Numbered from the stretch's first letter, positions 18,904 through 28,001 are shown. The stretch is DNA of 64,000 bases from Bacteroidota bacterium (GCA_016787485.1 JAEUUL010000015.1:1-64000); one strand, 5' to 3'. A program made the numbers and translations. The notes: a model not told the origin generated them from the sequence alone.

Positions 18904-19706
18904 CAGGGCAGCAGGTTTTTAAAGGTTTTATACTCTGCAGGATAGGTTTGTCCTACTTTGCCACCCAGGGTGAGCCATTTGGCATGGATGGCCTGTACCC
19001 TGTTGTCCGGACTGGGGTGTGTACTTAAAAATACTGGAGTTCCCCCTCCCTGTCCCATGGCAATGAGTTTTTCGAAGAAGCCGGCTGCACCCCTTGCGTC
19101 ATAATTGGTGGGATACAGATAATCCACCGAGAAAGCATCTGCTTCGGTTTCCGCCTTACGGCTGTACTGCAGTTCTTTCAGCCCCACTGCAATGCGGGCA
19201 AGTTGTCCTTTGTCTTTGCCAAACACCACATCCAGCAGCACGCTGAGGCCATACTGTCTGGTCAGTGCATCGGTACTGTGGCGGCGGTCTGCATGCGCCA
19301 TTTCATGGCCCATAACCCCGGCCAGGTGGTGGGTACTGTCCAGGAACTTCAGCAGTCCGGTATAGAAATAAATGTATCCACCCGGGGTACAAAATGCATT
19401 GAGGGTAGTGTCATTGCGTATAATGCGGACCCTCCAGGGGAATTCGTTCTTATAAATGATCTGACCGGAATTGAGAATGGCGGTGCGTATATCGTACAAA
19501 AACTTGTAGGCAGAGGTATTGGTGGCAGAATCCAGTATTTTTACCGTAGGGTCCTGCTCAATTTGCGCTGCGGTTTGGGCACCCAGATTCAGGTCGTCCT
19601 GAATGGAAAACAGGTTTACATCGCCGGTTTGGTCTTTACAGGCCTGTATGGCAATTAAGCCGCTGGTAACAGCGAGCAGTAAAAGGTGTTTCAGGTGCTT
19701 TTTCAT
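18903..19706 (-). CDS. M48-family metallopeptidase lipoprotein
   Basis: A 267-residue zinc metallopeptidase. The start at 19706 (MKKHLKHLL) is chosen over a longer open frame because it begins a lipoprotein signal with Cys23 (AIQAC) and lies 21 bases from a -7 box. The zinc motif is HEMAH (GHEMAHADRRHS), with the downstream glutamate in SRKAETEADAFSVDYL, as in BepA/LoiP-type periplasmic peptidases. Those proteins monitor outer-membrane protein assembly, which fits the neighbouring Omp85-family gene. It overlaps the C40 hydrolase gene by one base. Confidence 0.92.
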   Translation of the reverse strand: MKKHLKHLLLLAVTSGLIAIQACKDQTGDVNLFSIQDDLNLGAQTAAQIEQDPTVKILDSATNTSAYKFLYDIRTAILNSGQIIYKNEFPWRVRIIRNDTTLNAFCTPGGYIYFYTGLLKFLDSTHHLAGVMGHEMAHADRRHSTDALTRQYGLSVLLDVVFGKDKGQLARIAVGLKELQYSRKAETEADAFSVDYLYPTNYDARGAAGFFEKLIAMGQGGGTPVFLSTHPSPDNRVQAIHAKWLTLGGKVGQTYPAEYKTFKNLLP

Positions 19707-19727
19707 AAGAGTATATCCGAAAAGGTG

Positions 19728-19735
19728 CAAAAATA
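19728..19735 (-). promoter_or_regulatory. -7 box of the M48 peptidase gene
   Basis: CAAAAATA on the plus strand reads TATTTTTG on the minus strand, matching TAnnTTTG. It is 21 bases upstream of the start. It implies that the M48 and C40 genes can be transcribed separately from the Omp85 gene upstream. Confidence 0.45.
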
Positions 19736-19789
19736 GTTCCTTTTTTTGTGAAAGCCCATGAAAAGGGTAATTCAGACCGCAGGCAGGAC

Positions 19790-22159
19790 CTAAAAAGGAT
19801 AACCGATTCCTATGGCCAGGGCGGTTTCTTTTTTGGCAAAATCCCAGGGATCCAGGAAGTAATCGCGGGTAAACATCCACCGGCTGCCGGCCGCCTTCCC
19901 GGGGTCGCGAATGGGCACTCCCCAATCGATGCGAAACAGGAAGAACTTAAAATCAAACCTGAAACCCAGCCCTGTATTCAGCGCCAGTTCGTCGCCCAGT
20001 GTCTGATAGGCCAGCAGACCTTTGGTGCCGCTGCTTTGCCCTTTATGGTTCAGATTCCAGATGTTGCCCATATCAAAAAACAGGGCAGATTCCAGGAACC
20101 CGCCAATGAGGGTAAAACGGTACTCGAAATTGGATTCAAACAAGAATTCACCGGAACGGTCCAGAATTGAAGTTGTTGTATCCGGGGTATTTCCCGGCCC
20201 CAGCCGGCGGGGCCTCCAGGCACGCAAACTGTTGCTGCCACCTATAAAGTAACGCTTGTCATAAGGCACTGCCGAACTGTTGCCATAGGGCAGCACCACG
20301 CCGGAGTTTACCCGCAGAATCACTGTATTCAGTGCATCAATGGTTTGCCGCAACCTGATTTCTCCTTCCATTTTGGCATATTGGAAATAGTTTACCCCCA
20401 GAAACTTGTAATCTTTGGAAGCATCGAAATCCTTACCTATGCTGCGAATAAGGCGGTGCAAATTGCCGCTGGTCTCAAATCCGGCCCGGGTAAAGAAATA
20501 GGTTTCCCCGGGTTTGGTGCGGTTATTGGCATAAATGAAACCGGTTTTTGCTGCGGAAATAAATTGATCTACAAAAACCCTGTTCACAAAATCCTGATCC
20601 AACTGGGGCAGCGAAGCTTTGTAGACAGGATTGATGCGGTTGCGGTTGTAGCTTACTTCCAGCGGGGTATAGTAAAAGCTGAATTTGGGCTTGATAAACT
20701 GCAGCGAAAGACTGGCAGGCAGCGAGCTGCGGCGGAAATTGGGGTTGTTCTCGAACTGGTATGACAGTGATAGTACGGTGTTCCGGCGATGGAAACGGCC
20801 CCTCGAATCCACCAGATTGTCCAGCAGGTTGAAATGCGGTAAACTCAGTTGTGCGTTGAATCCCTGCTGAAAACCAAAGAGAGGGCTGCTGTTGCTGGTA
20901 TTGCGCTTTACGATGGCTTCATAAGATGTAACGCTGCTAAGTCTGAAATTCTCACCATTGCCGAACAAATTGCGGTTATTGAAACTGAGAATGCCGGCCA
21001 GACCAAAACTACGCTGGTTCTGGGTTTGAAAATTCGTGCCGGATGTACCCTGAGGGGAATACAATCCCTGGGGTTCCAGCGACCGGAACATACGGGGCAA
21101 TGCTTTCAGATAGATATAGGGCGTAACGGTATGTGTAGGGGTATCTGTAAAGTAGCGGATATCTACAATGCTGAAAAGGCCCATTTCTGCCAGGGAAGTA
21201 TAAGACTGCTCTGCCTTGGCCTGGCTGTAAAGGGCTCCACTGTCCATGCGGATAAGCCTGTTCAGGGTTGAAGCATGGATGGGGTAACGGTTCAGAACCA
21301 AAGTATGACCCGGCAGATGCACAGAATCCGGATTGCGTGTGCGCATATAGGCATCACTGCACTCCAGAAACAGGCGGACATGGCCAAACCTGTACAACTC
21401 ATGCCGGCCATTTTCCGGATTGTCCATCATCAATACAACTTTCGCTTCCTTTTTGTCATTGAGGGTATCTATTTCAAAACGGAAATGGGTGGGATTTACC
21501 AGATAATATCCGCGGTTGCGCATTTCGCGGGCCAGATAATTCCGGGCTTCGCCCAATTTGTTTAAATCTGCCGGCCACCACAATCTGAAATAGTCTGAAG
21601 CCATTGAGATGGTGTCCAGCACTGGTAGCAGTGAGGAGTCCTTTGGCTGTCGGAAAAAGGAATTGACCAGATAGGGTTTTCCGGGGTGTACCCTGTACTT
21701 TACTTTGGCTTTGCGCTTCCCCAGCTGGAATTTGTACCAGACATCCGCATCAAAATACCCTTTGTTGAAGAGATAATTCCGGATATTGTCTGCCGATAGG
21801 TGCACCAGAGTGGTATCCAGCAATACCGGAGGCTCTCCTTTTTCATTGCGCCAGTTTTTACGCCAGGGGGTACTGTCACTCAATGCAGGGTTTTTGCGTT
21901 TGGTGGCGAATGCATACATCCACAGATAAAACGGTACACGGTTCAGCAGAATCCGCTTGTTGGCCCGGTGCAGGATCTGGGCGCTGAGTTCTGAGCTTCT
22001 GATTGCGGATTTTTCAACCTTAATTACGTTTTTCTTCAGCAACCAGGCATTTTTGGGTGTTACCCGGCGCACCCCACAGGCCTGAATGAACACAGACAGC
22101 AACAGGAGGATATACACCCATGCGGTATTTGTGGGATATTTGCGGAAAAACGATGCCAT
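19790..22159 (-). CDS. Omp85-family outer-membrane assembly lipoprotein (TamL-like)
   Basis: A 789-residue outer-membrane protein. It starts with a lipoprotein-type signal (Cys28 in VFIQACG), which is the mark of the Bacteroidota TamL branch rather than BamA. POTRA-like periplasmic segments follow (residues ~30-350, with NIRNYLFNKGYFDADVWY typical of a POTRA domain). The C-terminal half is a surface-antigen beta-barrel containing the conserved RYFIGGSNSLRAWRPRRLGPG segment, and the protein ends in a terminal Phe (IGIGYPF). In known systems TamL works with TamB in outer-membrane protein or lipid transport. No tamB is next to it here. It lies upstream of an M48 peptidase and a C40 hydrolase, together forming an envelope cluster. 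Confidence 0.9.
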   Translation of the reverse strand: MASFFRKYPTNTAWVYILLLLSVFIQACGVRRVTPKNAWLLKKNVIKVEKSAIRSSELSAQILHRANKRILLNRVPFYLWMYAFATKRKNPALSDSTPWRKNWRNEKGEPPVLLDTTLVHLSADNIRNYLFNKGYFDADVWYKFQLGKRKAKVKYRVHPGKPYLVNSFFRQPKDSSLLPVLDTISMASDYFRLWWPADLNKLGEARNYLAREMRNRGYYLVNPTHFRFEIDTLNDKKEAKVVLMMDNPENGRHELYRFGHVRLFLECSDAYMRTRNPDSVHLPGHTLVLNRYPIHASTLNRLIRMDSGALYSQAKAEQSYTSLAEMGLFSIVDIRYFTDTPTHTVTPYIYLKALPRMFRSLEPQGLYSPQGTSGTNFQTQNQRSFGLAGILSFNNRNLFGNGENFRLSSVTSYEAIVKRNTSNSSPLFGFQQGFNAQLSLPHFNLLDNLVDSRGRFHRRNTVLSLSYQFENNPNFRRSSLPASLSLQFIKPKFSFYYTPLEVSYNRNRINPVYKASLPQLDQDFVNRVFVDQFISAAKTGFIYANNRTKPGETYFFTRAGFETSGNLHRLIRSIGKDFDASKDYKFLGVNYFQYAKMEGEIRLRQTIDALNTVILRVNSGVVLPYGNSSAVPYDKRYFIGGSNSLRAWRPRRLGPGNTPDTTTSILDRSGEFLFESNFEYRFTLIGGFLESALFFDMGNIWNLNHKGQSSGTKGLLAYQTLGDELALNTGLGFRFDFKFFLFRIDWGVPIRDPGKAAGSRWMFTRDYFLDPWDFAKKETALAIGIGYPF

Positions 22160-22887
22160 CCAATGCTGAACTGAAACAGTACGCTGCGCTGAAACTGCCG
22201 AAGTACAGGCAAAAATATGGCCAATTCATGGTGGAAGGCCGCAAAGCGGTGTCCGAAGTATTCCACAGTGACATGGAAGTAGTCACTATTCTGGCCACAA
22301 AAGCCTTTCAGGAAAAGGAGAAGCCCCCATTCGGCTGCGACATCATTTCGGAAACCGAAATGAAAAAACTCTCCTCATTTACCACCCCACCTGGTGTGGT
22401 GGCTATTGTGAAAATACCTGAAAACGCATCCGGTTCCGTCGATTTCAATGCACCGGTTATTCTCGCGCTGGATGGAATCTCAGACCCCGGGAATCTGGGT
22501 ACCATCATTCGCACGGCAGACTGGTATGGGGTGTCTCATGTTCTGCTCTCTGAGAATTGTACGGATTTTTACAATCCCAAATGCCTTGCAGCCACAATGG
22601 GTTCTTTTATCCGGGTAAAACCGGTTTATGGTGACCTTAAAAAATTATTGACGGGTAAAAACGTATACGGCTGCTACCTTACCGGGGAAAACATGCATAT
22701 ACATACCTTCCGGTATCCGGCCATTTTGCTCATTGGCAGCGAATCACACGGCATATCTGCGGACCTGGCAGACTGTGTGAAAACCCGTGTAACCATACCG
22801 GCTTACGGACAGGCTGAAAGTTTAAATGCCGGGATTGCTGCTGCTGTTGTGCTGGACAGAATGGTGTCCGGTCATACAGGCATTTGA
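22153..22887 (+). CDS. TrmH/SpoU-family RNA methyltransferase
   Basis: A 244-residue methyltransferase that modifies ribose 2'-O positions in tRNA or rRNA. It has the N-terminal substrate-binding domain (GQFMVEGRKAVSEV) and a SPOUT knot with the three signatures: ALDGISDPGNLGTIIRTA, LLIGSESHGIS and IPAYGQAESLNAGIAAAVVL. The ATG at 22153 fits family N-termini. A longer start at 22120, preceded by AGGAGG at 22104-22109, is possible. The chosen ATG overlaps the divergent Omp85 start, the two sharing ATGCCAT. The exact RNA target cannot be predicted. Confidence 0.9.
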   Translation: MPSNAELKQYAALKLPKYRQKYGQFMVEGRKAVSEVFHSDMEVVTILATKAFQEKEKPPFGCDIISETEMKKLSSFTTPPGVVAIVKIPENASGSVDFNAPVILALDGISDPGNLGTIIRTADWYGVSHVLLSENCTDFYNPKCLAATMGSFIRVKPVYGDLKKLLTGKNVYGCYLTGENMHIHTFRYPAILLIGSESHGISADLADCVKTRVTIPAYGQAESLNAGIAAAVVLDRMVSGHTGI

Positions 22888-22921
22888 ACAAACACTTGTA
22901 TTTCTCAGGTTATATTTGTCC

Positions 22922-23428
22922 GTGCGCTTAGTCTTCTTTTTGCTGCTTCTTTCCACTCAGGGTGTGTATGGTCAGGAAAAAAGCCGGTTTACACCCCGCG
23001 GTTTTGCAGGTTTTTCTGCATTTTTCACGCATGTCCTGGAGGGCGAAGTATACAGAACCTGCGGGTTGCAGGCAGGGTACAATTTCAACTGCCTTAGCCG
23101 GAAAACCTGGAACATTTCTATTGAACCCAATGTGGGAATAGGGCAGTCTGTTTCGCTGGAAAACCGCAAGCAAAAGCACACCTTTTACGATTTAACCGCC
23201 TGCCTGATTGCAAGAAAAAAACTGGGCCCGCTGGTATTGGGTTTGGGCTATTACGGAGGCGCATCAATCATACGGAATGACTATACCTATACCGGTTATG
23301 CAGGGGCAACATTCCGGGTCGGGTGCGCAGTTTCACGTCACATTTTTGCCGAAGCGGCCCTGTCTGCGGCCCATGGCGGTGAAGAGGGAATCGGCAATGC
23401 CGGTATCCGGCTTGTTTTCAGCCGCTAA
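22922..23428 (+). CDS. Small outer-membrane beta-barrel-like protein
   Basis: A 168-residue secreted protein of unknown function. The GTG at 22922 gives a clean signal peptide (RLVFFLLLLSTQGVYGQ). The mature part alternates aromatic and small residues in short strands (AFFTHVLEGEVYRTCGLQAGYNF, read in pieces), and ends GIRLVFSR, as small outer-membrane barrels do. TATATTTG (22911-22918) precedes the start by three bases, so either the mRNA is leaderless or the start lies elsewhere. It follows the methyltransferase gene by 34 bases. Confidence 0.6.
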   Translation: MRLVFFLLLLSTQGVYGQEKSRFTPRGFAGFSAFFTHVLEGEVYRTCGLQAGYNFNCLSRKTWNISIEPNVGIGQSVSLENRKQKHTFYDLTACLIARKKLGPLVLGLGYYGGASIIRNDYTYTGYAGATFRVGCAVSRHIFAEAALSAAHGGEEGIGNAGIRLVFSR

Positions 23429-23515
23429 TGCCATATTCTGTTGCAGGAAATAAATTTTTGTCCGATTCGTTTACTTTATGACAGAATCGCGGTATTGAAA
23501 TGCTGCAATTGATGT

Positions 23516-23523
23516 TATTTTTG
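23516..23523 (+). promoter_or_regulatory. Promoter of the DUF4175 gene
   Basis: TATTTTTG (23516-23523) is preceded by TTG at 23495-23497 with an 18-base spacer, a good match to the Bacteroidota -33/-7 promoter. The ATG follows five bases after the box, so the mRNA is predicted to be leaderless or nearly so. Confidence 0.6.
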
Positions 23524-23528
23524 TAAAC

Positions 23529-26500
23529 ATGGCCACTGGCGAAATCCGCGAAAAACTGGATGCTTTCATCCGCAAGTATTACCTGAACCAGCTGGTGCGG
23601 GGCGGACTGCTTGCGGCAGCACTTTTGCTGGGCCTGTTTCTGCTTATCAACCTTGGAGAATATTACGGGCATTTCAGCACACCGGTGAGGGCCACATTGT
23701 TCTGGGGTTTTGCCCTTTCTCTGGGTGGGATTTTGTATTTCTGGGTGCTTCGCCCCTTACAAGGTCTTTTTCGCCTGGGTCCGGTGCTGGGTTATAGTGA
23801 AGCAGCGGTTATCATAGGCCGGCATTTCAGCCATGTAGAAGACAAATTGCTCAATTTGCTTCAGTTGGAAGAAATGCATCAGTCGCACCCCGAGAGCAGT
23901 TTGTTGCTGGCAGGCATAGAACAAAAAATGAAGGAATTGCGGCCAGTGCCATTTACAGGTGCAATCCGCCTTCAGGAAAACAGGAAATATCTCAAGTTCC
24001 TTGCTGTTCCTGTGGCCATGCTGGCTGTGATTTTACTTTTCCAAAGCAGCATCATCACAGACGGGGCGCAGCGCATCATTCAATACAACCGACACTTCAA
24101 AATCAAGGCCCCCTTTGAATTTCAACTGCGCAACAAGAGTCTTTCGGCGAACCGGGGCGCAGACTTCGTTATAGAAATGGCTGTGCGGGGCAAATCTCTT
24201 CCCGATGAGGTTTTTGTGGTAAGCAACGGGCAACCCATAAAGATGCTGAAGGACGAAAAAGGCATTTATCGTTACGAATTAAAGAACCTAACTGTCAATC
24301 AGGAATTTCACTTTGAAGCTGCGGGATTTGCCTCGGATGCATATGCCATTGTGGTGAAACCCGTACCCGCAATTTCCTCGGCAGAGGTGCGTATACAGTA
24401 TCCTGCATACACCCGTCGGGGGGAAGAAGTAGTGCAGAATGCCAGTGATTTTTCTGTACCCGAGGGCAGCACCCTCACATGGAAATTTGCCACCCGTGAC
24501 GCGGAGTCACTGCAAATTGAACAAGGGGGCAAAACAGAAACCCTGACCAGAAACAACAAGCAGGGCATGTTCACATTCAGTCGGCGGTTTTTGCAGAATT
24601 CAGTATGCAGAGTGCAACTCCGCAATGGATCTGTTGCAGGCAAAGACACGCTGCGCTATGCCGTTCAGGTGATACCAGACCGTGCACCTTCCCTGTTTGT
24701 AGAGAAGAAAGACGACAGCACCAACATACGGCAATTTTATTTCCTGGGTCAGGCTGGTGATGATTATGGTGTGAGCCGTGTGTCTGTTGCCTGGCGTTTT
24801 GTAAAATCCGAAATACCCGGGAAAACTGCCCAGGGATTCCGGCAGTTGCCACTAAGCATTACCCCCGGTGCCGATGTAACGTTTTATTACATTCTGAATA
24901 TGGATGCGTTGAGTGTAGCACCCGGCGATGAAGTGGAGTATTTCTTTGAGGCCTGGGACAACGACGGTGTGCATGGCCCCAAGGTAACCCGCACACAACC
25001 ACAGGTTTTGCGCCGCGAGACGCTGGAGGAAGTGCGGCAGAAAGCCGATGCCACCGGTAGCAAAGTGCAGAATATGATGCAGGAAGCGTACAAGGAATCG
25101 CAGAAACTGGTGAACAAGAGCAAGGAATTGCAGGACAGGTTTAACCGTCAGCGCAATCTGAACTGGGATGAGAAAGACAAATTACGCGACCTGCTGGAAA
25201 TGCAGCAGAAACAGAATGAAAAACTGGAACAAATAAAAAAAGAGCAGGAGAAATTGCTGCAGCAGCAACAGGAATTTCAGGCACCCAAACCGGAAGCCCT
25301 GGACAAGCAGAGACAGATGGAAGAAATGCTGAAGCAAATGGAAAATCCTGAGTTGAAAAAATTGCTTGAACAATTGCAGGAATTGCTGCAAAAACAAGCA
25401 CCCAAAGAGGATATAAACAATAAACTGCAACAAATGCAGGAACTGAACCGGGAGAATGCCAAAGAGATGGACAAACTCCTTGAACAGTTTAAGCAATTGC
25501 AGCTGGAACAGAAGCTGGAAGACAATATCAACAGACTGGAGAAACTCGCAGAAAAACAGGAGAAACTGGCTGAAAAAACACTGCAGGAAAAAAGCAATAA
25601 AACCGGAGAATTAAAATCTGAACAGCAGGAATTAAAAGAAGAACTGCACCGCATACAGGAAGAGTTGAAAGAGGCGGAGCAGATGAACAAAGGGCTGGAA
25701 GAGCCCATGAAACTGGATATGGGCGAGGAGGAGCAGAAACAGGCAGAGGAGCAGATGAAGCAATCCGGTGACAACCTGGATAAGGGCAAAGGAGGAAAGG
25801 CAGGAGAGAACCAGAAGAATGCCGCTGAACAGATGAAAAAAGCGGCCGAGAAAATGAAACAAAGCCTTGCCAAAGAAAAAGAGCAGCGCCTGGCAGAGGA
25901 TTATCAGAAAATCCGCATCCTTCTGGAAGGTCTGGTAGAAACCTCTTTCAATCAGGAGGAGATATTTACAGAGTTGAGTAAATTGAGGGAGTACAACCCG
26001 AAATATGTTGAACTGAACCGGCGGCAGATGACGGTGAAAGAGGCCTGTGCTTTTCTGGAAGACAGCCTCCGTGCCCTGGCCAAGCGTCAGCCGATGGTGA
26101 GCAGTTTCATTACGAAAGAAATCAACCGGATCAACACAAACATGTCCTATGCCCTGGACCAGTTGAAAATTCGAAATCTGGCCGAGGCAAGTATGCGGGA
26201 ACAGTATGTGATGACGGGGTTGAACAATCTGGCGGTGATGCTGATGGAAAGCATGCAGAATATGCAGGCACAGATGGCTCAGCAGCAGCAGAGCAAAGGG
26301 AGCAAGAGTTGCAATAACCCAAACAAGCAGGGCAATGGTAAAAAAGGTCAGCCCCGCAAAGGTGATAAACTGAGTAAAAGCCAGGAGCAACTCGGGCAGA
26401 TGCTGCAGGAACTGCAGAAAAAAGCCCAGGAACAACGCAATGGAAAAGCCGGTAAACCCGGCGAAGGCAACGGAAATCCAAAAGAGGGAGATAAGCCCGG

Positions 26501-26939
26501 TGACAAAGAATTGAATAAATCCTATGCTCAAATGGCACTGATGCAGGAAGCGCTGCGCAGGAAGCTGGCCGAAATGCGGCAAAAACTGGCCGAAAAAGGC
26601 GAATCTGAAGCGGCAAGACAACTGGACCAAACGGCGGAAATGATGGAGCAGCAGGAAAGGGAACTGGTAAACAAACGGATTACTCCCGAAATGATAAACC
26701 GGCAGAAAGAGATAGAAACCCGTTTGCTCGAGCATGAAAAGGCAGACCGTACCCAGGAGACAGAAGACAAAAGAGAGTCTAAATCCCCGGGACAGATACC
26801 TCCAACACTGCCACCTGCTCTGCAAACGTATATGAAGGAAAAACAGCGGGAGAGAGAAATGCTGCGCACAACGCCGGCGGAGTTGACCCCCTGGTACCGC
26901 GAAAAGGTGAAAGAATACCTGAAATCTGTAGGCCGATGA
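23529..26939 (+). CDS. DUF4175-family membrane protein with giant coiled-coil region
   Basis: A 1136-residue protein. Two transmembrane helices near residues 25-45 and 55-75 and a third near 158-175 anchor it. Beta-rich domains follow (residues ~180-490, with VPAISSAEVRIQYPAYTRRG and a later cadherin/Ig-like segment). Residues ~500-800 are an extremely Gln/Lys/Glu-rich predicted coiled coil with long QEKL and LEQL heptads. Further helical and Asn/Gln/Gly/Lys-rich low-complexity regions run to the end. The N-terminal and middle segments match what is known as DUF4175 in Bacteroidota; its molecular function is not established. The next gene, a DCC oxidoreductase, overlaps it by four bases. Large antisense open frames here are by-products of the repetitive sequence. 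Confidence 0.85.
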   Translation: MATGEIREKLDAFIRKYYLNQLVRGGLLAAALLLGLFLLINLGEYYGHFSTPVRATLFWGFALSLGGILYFWVLRPLQGLFRLGPVLGYSEAAVIIGRHFSHVEDKLLNLLQLEEMHQSHPESSLLLAGIEQKMKELRPVPFTGAIRLQENRKYLKFLAVPVAMLAVILLFQSSIITDGAQRIIQYNRHFKIKAPFEFQLRNKSLSANRGADFVIEMAVRGKSLPDEVFVVSNGQPIKMLKDEKGIYRYELKNLTVNQEFHFEAAGFASDAYAIVVKPVPAISSAEVRIQYPAYTRRGEEVVQNASDFSVPEGSTLTWKFATRDAESLQIEQGGKTETLTRNNKQGMFTFSRRFLQNSVCRVQLRNGSVAGKDTLRYAVQVIPDRAPSLFVEKKDDSTNIRQFYFLGQAGDDYGVSRVSVAWRFVKSEIPGKTAQGFRQLPLSITPGADVTFYYILNMDALSVAPGDEVEYFFEAWDNDGVHGPKVTRTQPQVLRRETLEEVRQKADATGSKVQNMMQEAYKESQKLVNKSKELQDRFNRQRNLNWDEKDKLRDLLEMQQKQNEKLEQIKKEQEKLLQQQQEFQAPKPEALDKQRQMEEMLKQMENPELKKLLEQLQELLQKQAPKEDINNKLQQMQELNRENAKEMDKLLEQFKQLQLEQKLEDNINRLEKLAEKQEKLAEKTLQEKSNKTGELKSEQQELKEELHRIQEELKEAEQMNKGLEEPMKLDMGEEEQKQAEEQMKQSGDNLDKGKGGKAGENQKNAAEQMKKAAEKMKQSLAKEKEQRLAEDYQKIRILLEGLVETSFNQEEIFTELSKLREYNPKYVELNRRQMTVKEACAFLEDSLRALAKRQPMVSSFITKEINRINTNMSYALDQLKIRNLAEASMREQYVMTGLNNLAVMLMESMQNMQAQMAQQQQSKGSKSCNNPNKQGNGKKGQPRKGDKLSKSQEQLGQMLQELQKKAQEQRNGKAGKPGEGNGNPKEGDKPGDKELNKSYAQMALMQEALRRKLAEMRQKLAEKGESEAARQLDQTAEMMEQQERELVNKRITPEMINRQKEIETRLLEHEKADRTQETEDKRESKSPGQIPPTLPPALQTYMKEKQREREMLRTTPAELTPWYREKVKEYLKSVGR

Positions 26940-27331
26940 GCCATCCTGTAGTTCTTTTCGATGGGGTGTGCAATCTGTGCAATGGCACTGTACAATGGTT
27001 GCTGAAGAGGGACCATAAAAAACACCTGAGGTTTGCCGCATTGCAGGGACCCGCGGCTCAGGGTTTACTCGCGGTTTATGCAGGCAGCCAGCCCGCGCCG
27101 GACAGTATCGTCTTTGTGTACAGGGAAAAGGTCTATTACAAGAGTGCGGCCGTGTTGCGCATAACCCGCATGTTGGACTGGCCCTGGAAAATGGCATGGA
27201 TATTTATCCTGGTTCCCCGGTTTATCCGTGATTTTGTGTATGACTACATATCCAGCAACCGTTACAAATGGTTTGGACATAAAAATGAATGCTGGATACC
27301 CTCACCAGAGTGGGACGGAAGATTTCTCTGA
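26936..27331 (+). CDS. DCC-family thiol-disulfide oxidoreductase (DUF393)
   Basis: A 131-residue cytoplasmic protein with the family-defining motif near the N-terminus, FDGVCNLC (Cys12 and Cys15), and the downstream SDSIVFV-like strand and SAAVLRI segment. The family is predicted to be thioredoxin-fold oxidoreductases; substrates are unknown. The ATG overlaps the TGA of the DUF4175 gene (ATGA), implying translational coupling. Confidence 0.9.
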   Translation: MSHPVVLFDGVCNLCNGTVQWLLKRDHKKHLRFAALQGPAAQGLLAVYAGSQPAPDSIVFVYREKVYYKSAAVLRITRMLDWPWKMAWIFILVPRFIRDFVYDYISSNRYKWFGHKNECWIPSPEWDGRFL

Positions 27332-27350
27332 GGATTTTTCCCGGAGCATA

Positions 27351-27381
27351 TTGCTGAAATCAAAATGAATGCCTACTTTTG
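27351..27381 (+). promoter_or_regulatory. Promoter of rpmH-rnpA-yidD
   Basis: TTG at 27351-27353, a 20-base spacer, then TACTTTTG (27374-27381). This is among the best matches to the -33/-7 consensus in the window. The ATG of rpmH is 18 bases after the -7 box. Confidence 0.65.
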
Positions 27382-27399
27382 CAGCCCAATTTCTGCAAC

Positions 27400-27561
27400 A
27401 TGACCAAGCGTACTTATCAACCTTCGAACAGAAAACGCGCCAACCGTCACGGATTCCGCACCCGTATGGAATCGTCAAACGGTCGCCGTGTACTGGCTGC
27501 CCGTCGTGCACGTGGTCGTCATAAACTTACAACCTCCGACGAACGGGGCCACAAAGGTTAA
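27400..27561 (+). CDS. rpmH: 50S ribosomal protein bL34
   Basis: A 53-residue, Arg- and Lys-rich ribosomal protein. The sequence opens [19 protein letters not shown] and contains [21 protein letters not shown], the classic L34 pattern. The ATG at 27400 is chosen over an upstream in-frame TTG that lies inside the promoter. The order rpmH-rnpA-yidD is conserved widely. Here the usual oriC-side partner yidC is not the next gene. Confidence 0.97.
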   Translation: MTKRTYQPSNRKRANRHGFRTRMESSNGRRVLAARRARGRHKLTTSDERGHKG

Positions 27562-27584
27562 TCTGGCCTGCTGAGGGCAATGCG

Positions 27585-28001
27585 ATGGAAACGCGCAACC
27601 CCCTTTCCGGACCTTTTACACTCTCAAAGGCCGAACGCCTTTGCAGCCAAAAAATCATTGCCGGGTTGTTTCAGCCCGGTTTTTTTGTCTCTGCATTTCC
27701 CATCCGTATCCATTGGCTGTGGGTGAATTCCGAACCCGTTTCCGGTGTGCCTGCCCAGGTCCTGTTCTCTGTAGGAAAGCGCAGGTTTAAAAAGGCCAGC
27801 GACCGCAACCGCATACGCCGCCAGTTGCGTGAACTGTACCGTCTCGAAAAACCCGCATTCCTGGCACAAATCCCTCCGGGAAAAGGCATGCTGGCACTTG
27901 CTGTGATATATACGGGTTCTGAGCCGCTGGCATATCCCCGGTTGAAGCAGGCTTTTGACAAAGCCATGGCCAAATGCATTCAATCACTGAATCATGCGTA
28001 A
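27585..28001 (+). CDS. rnpA: Ribonuclease P protein component
   Basis: A 138-residue basic protein subunit of RNase P, which processes tRNA 5' ends together with its RNA. The RNA-binding signature is visible as KKASDRNRIRRQLRE, and the N-terminal LSKAERLCSQKIIAGLF helix fits the family. It lies 23 bases after rpmH and overlaps yidD by eight bases. Confidence 0.95.
   Translation: METRNPLSGPFTLSKAERLCSQKIIAGLFQPGFFVSAFPIRIHWLWVNSEPVSGVPAQVLFSVGKRRFKKASDRNRIRRQLRELYRLEKPAFLAQIPPGKGMLALAVIYTGSEPLAYPRLKQAFDKAMAKCIQSLNHA

Noticed and set aside
25200-25900. A CRISPR-like or tandem-repeat array in the DUF4175 gene
   Set aside because: The repeats are in-frame heptads of codons, with no fixed repeat and spacer lengths.
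25632-27197. A 521-codon open frame on the minus strand, and several others antisense to the DUF4175 gene
   Set aside because: They are the complement of a Gln/Lys/Glu-rich coiled coil, which gives Phe/Leu/His-rich frames without stops. They have no domain and no promoter.
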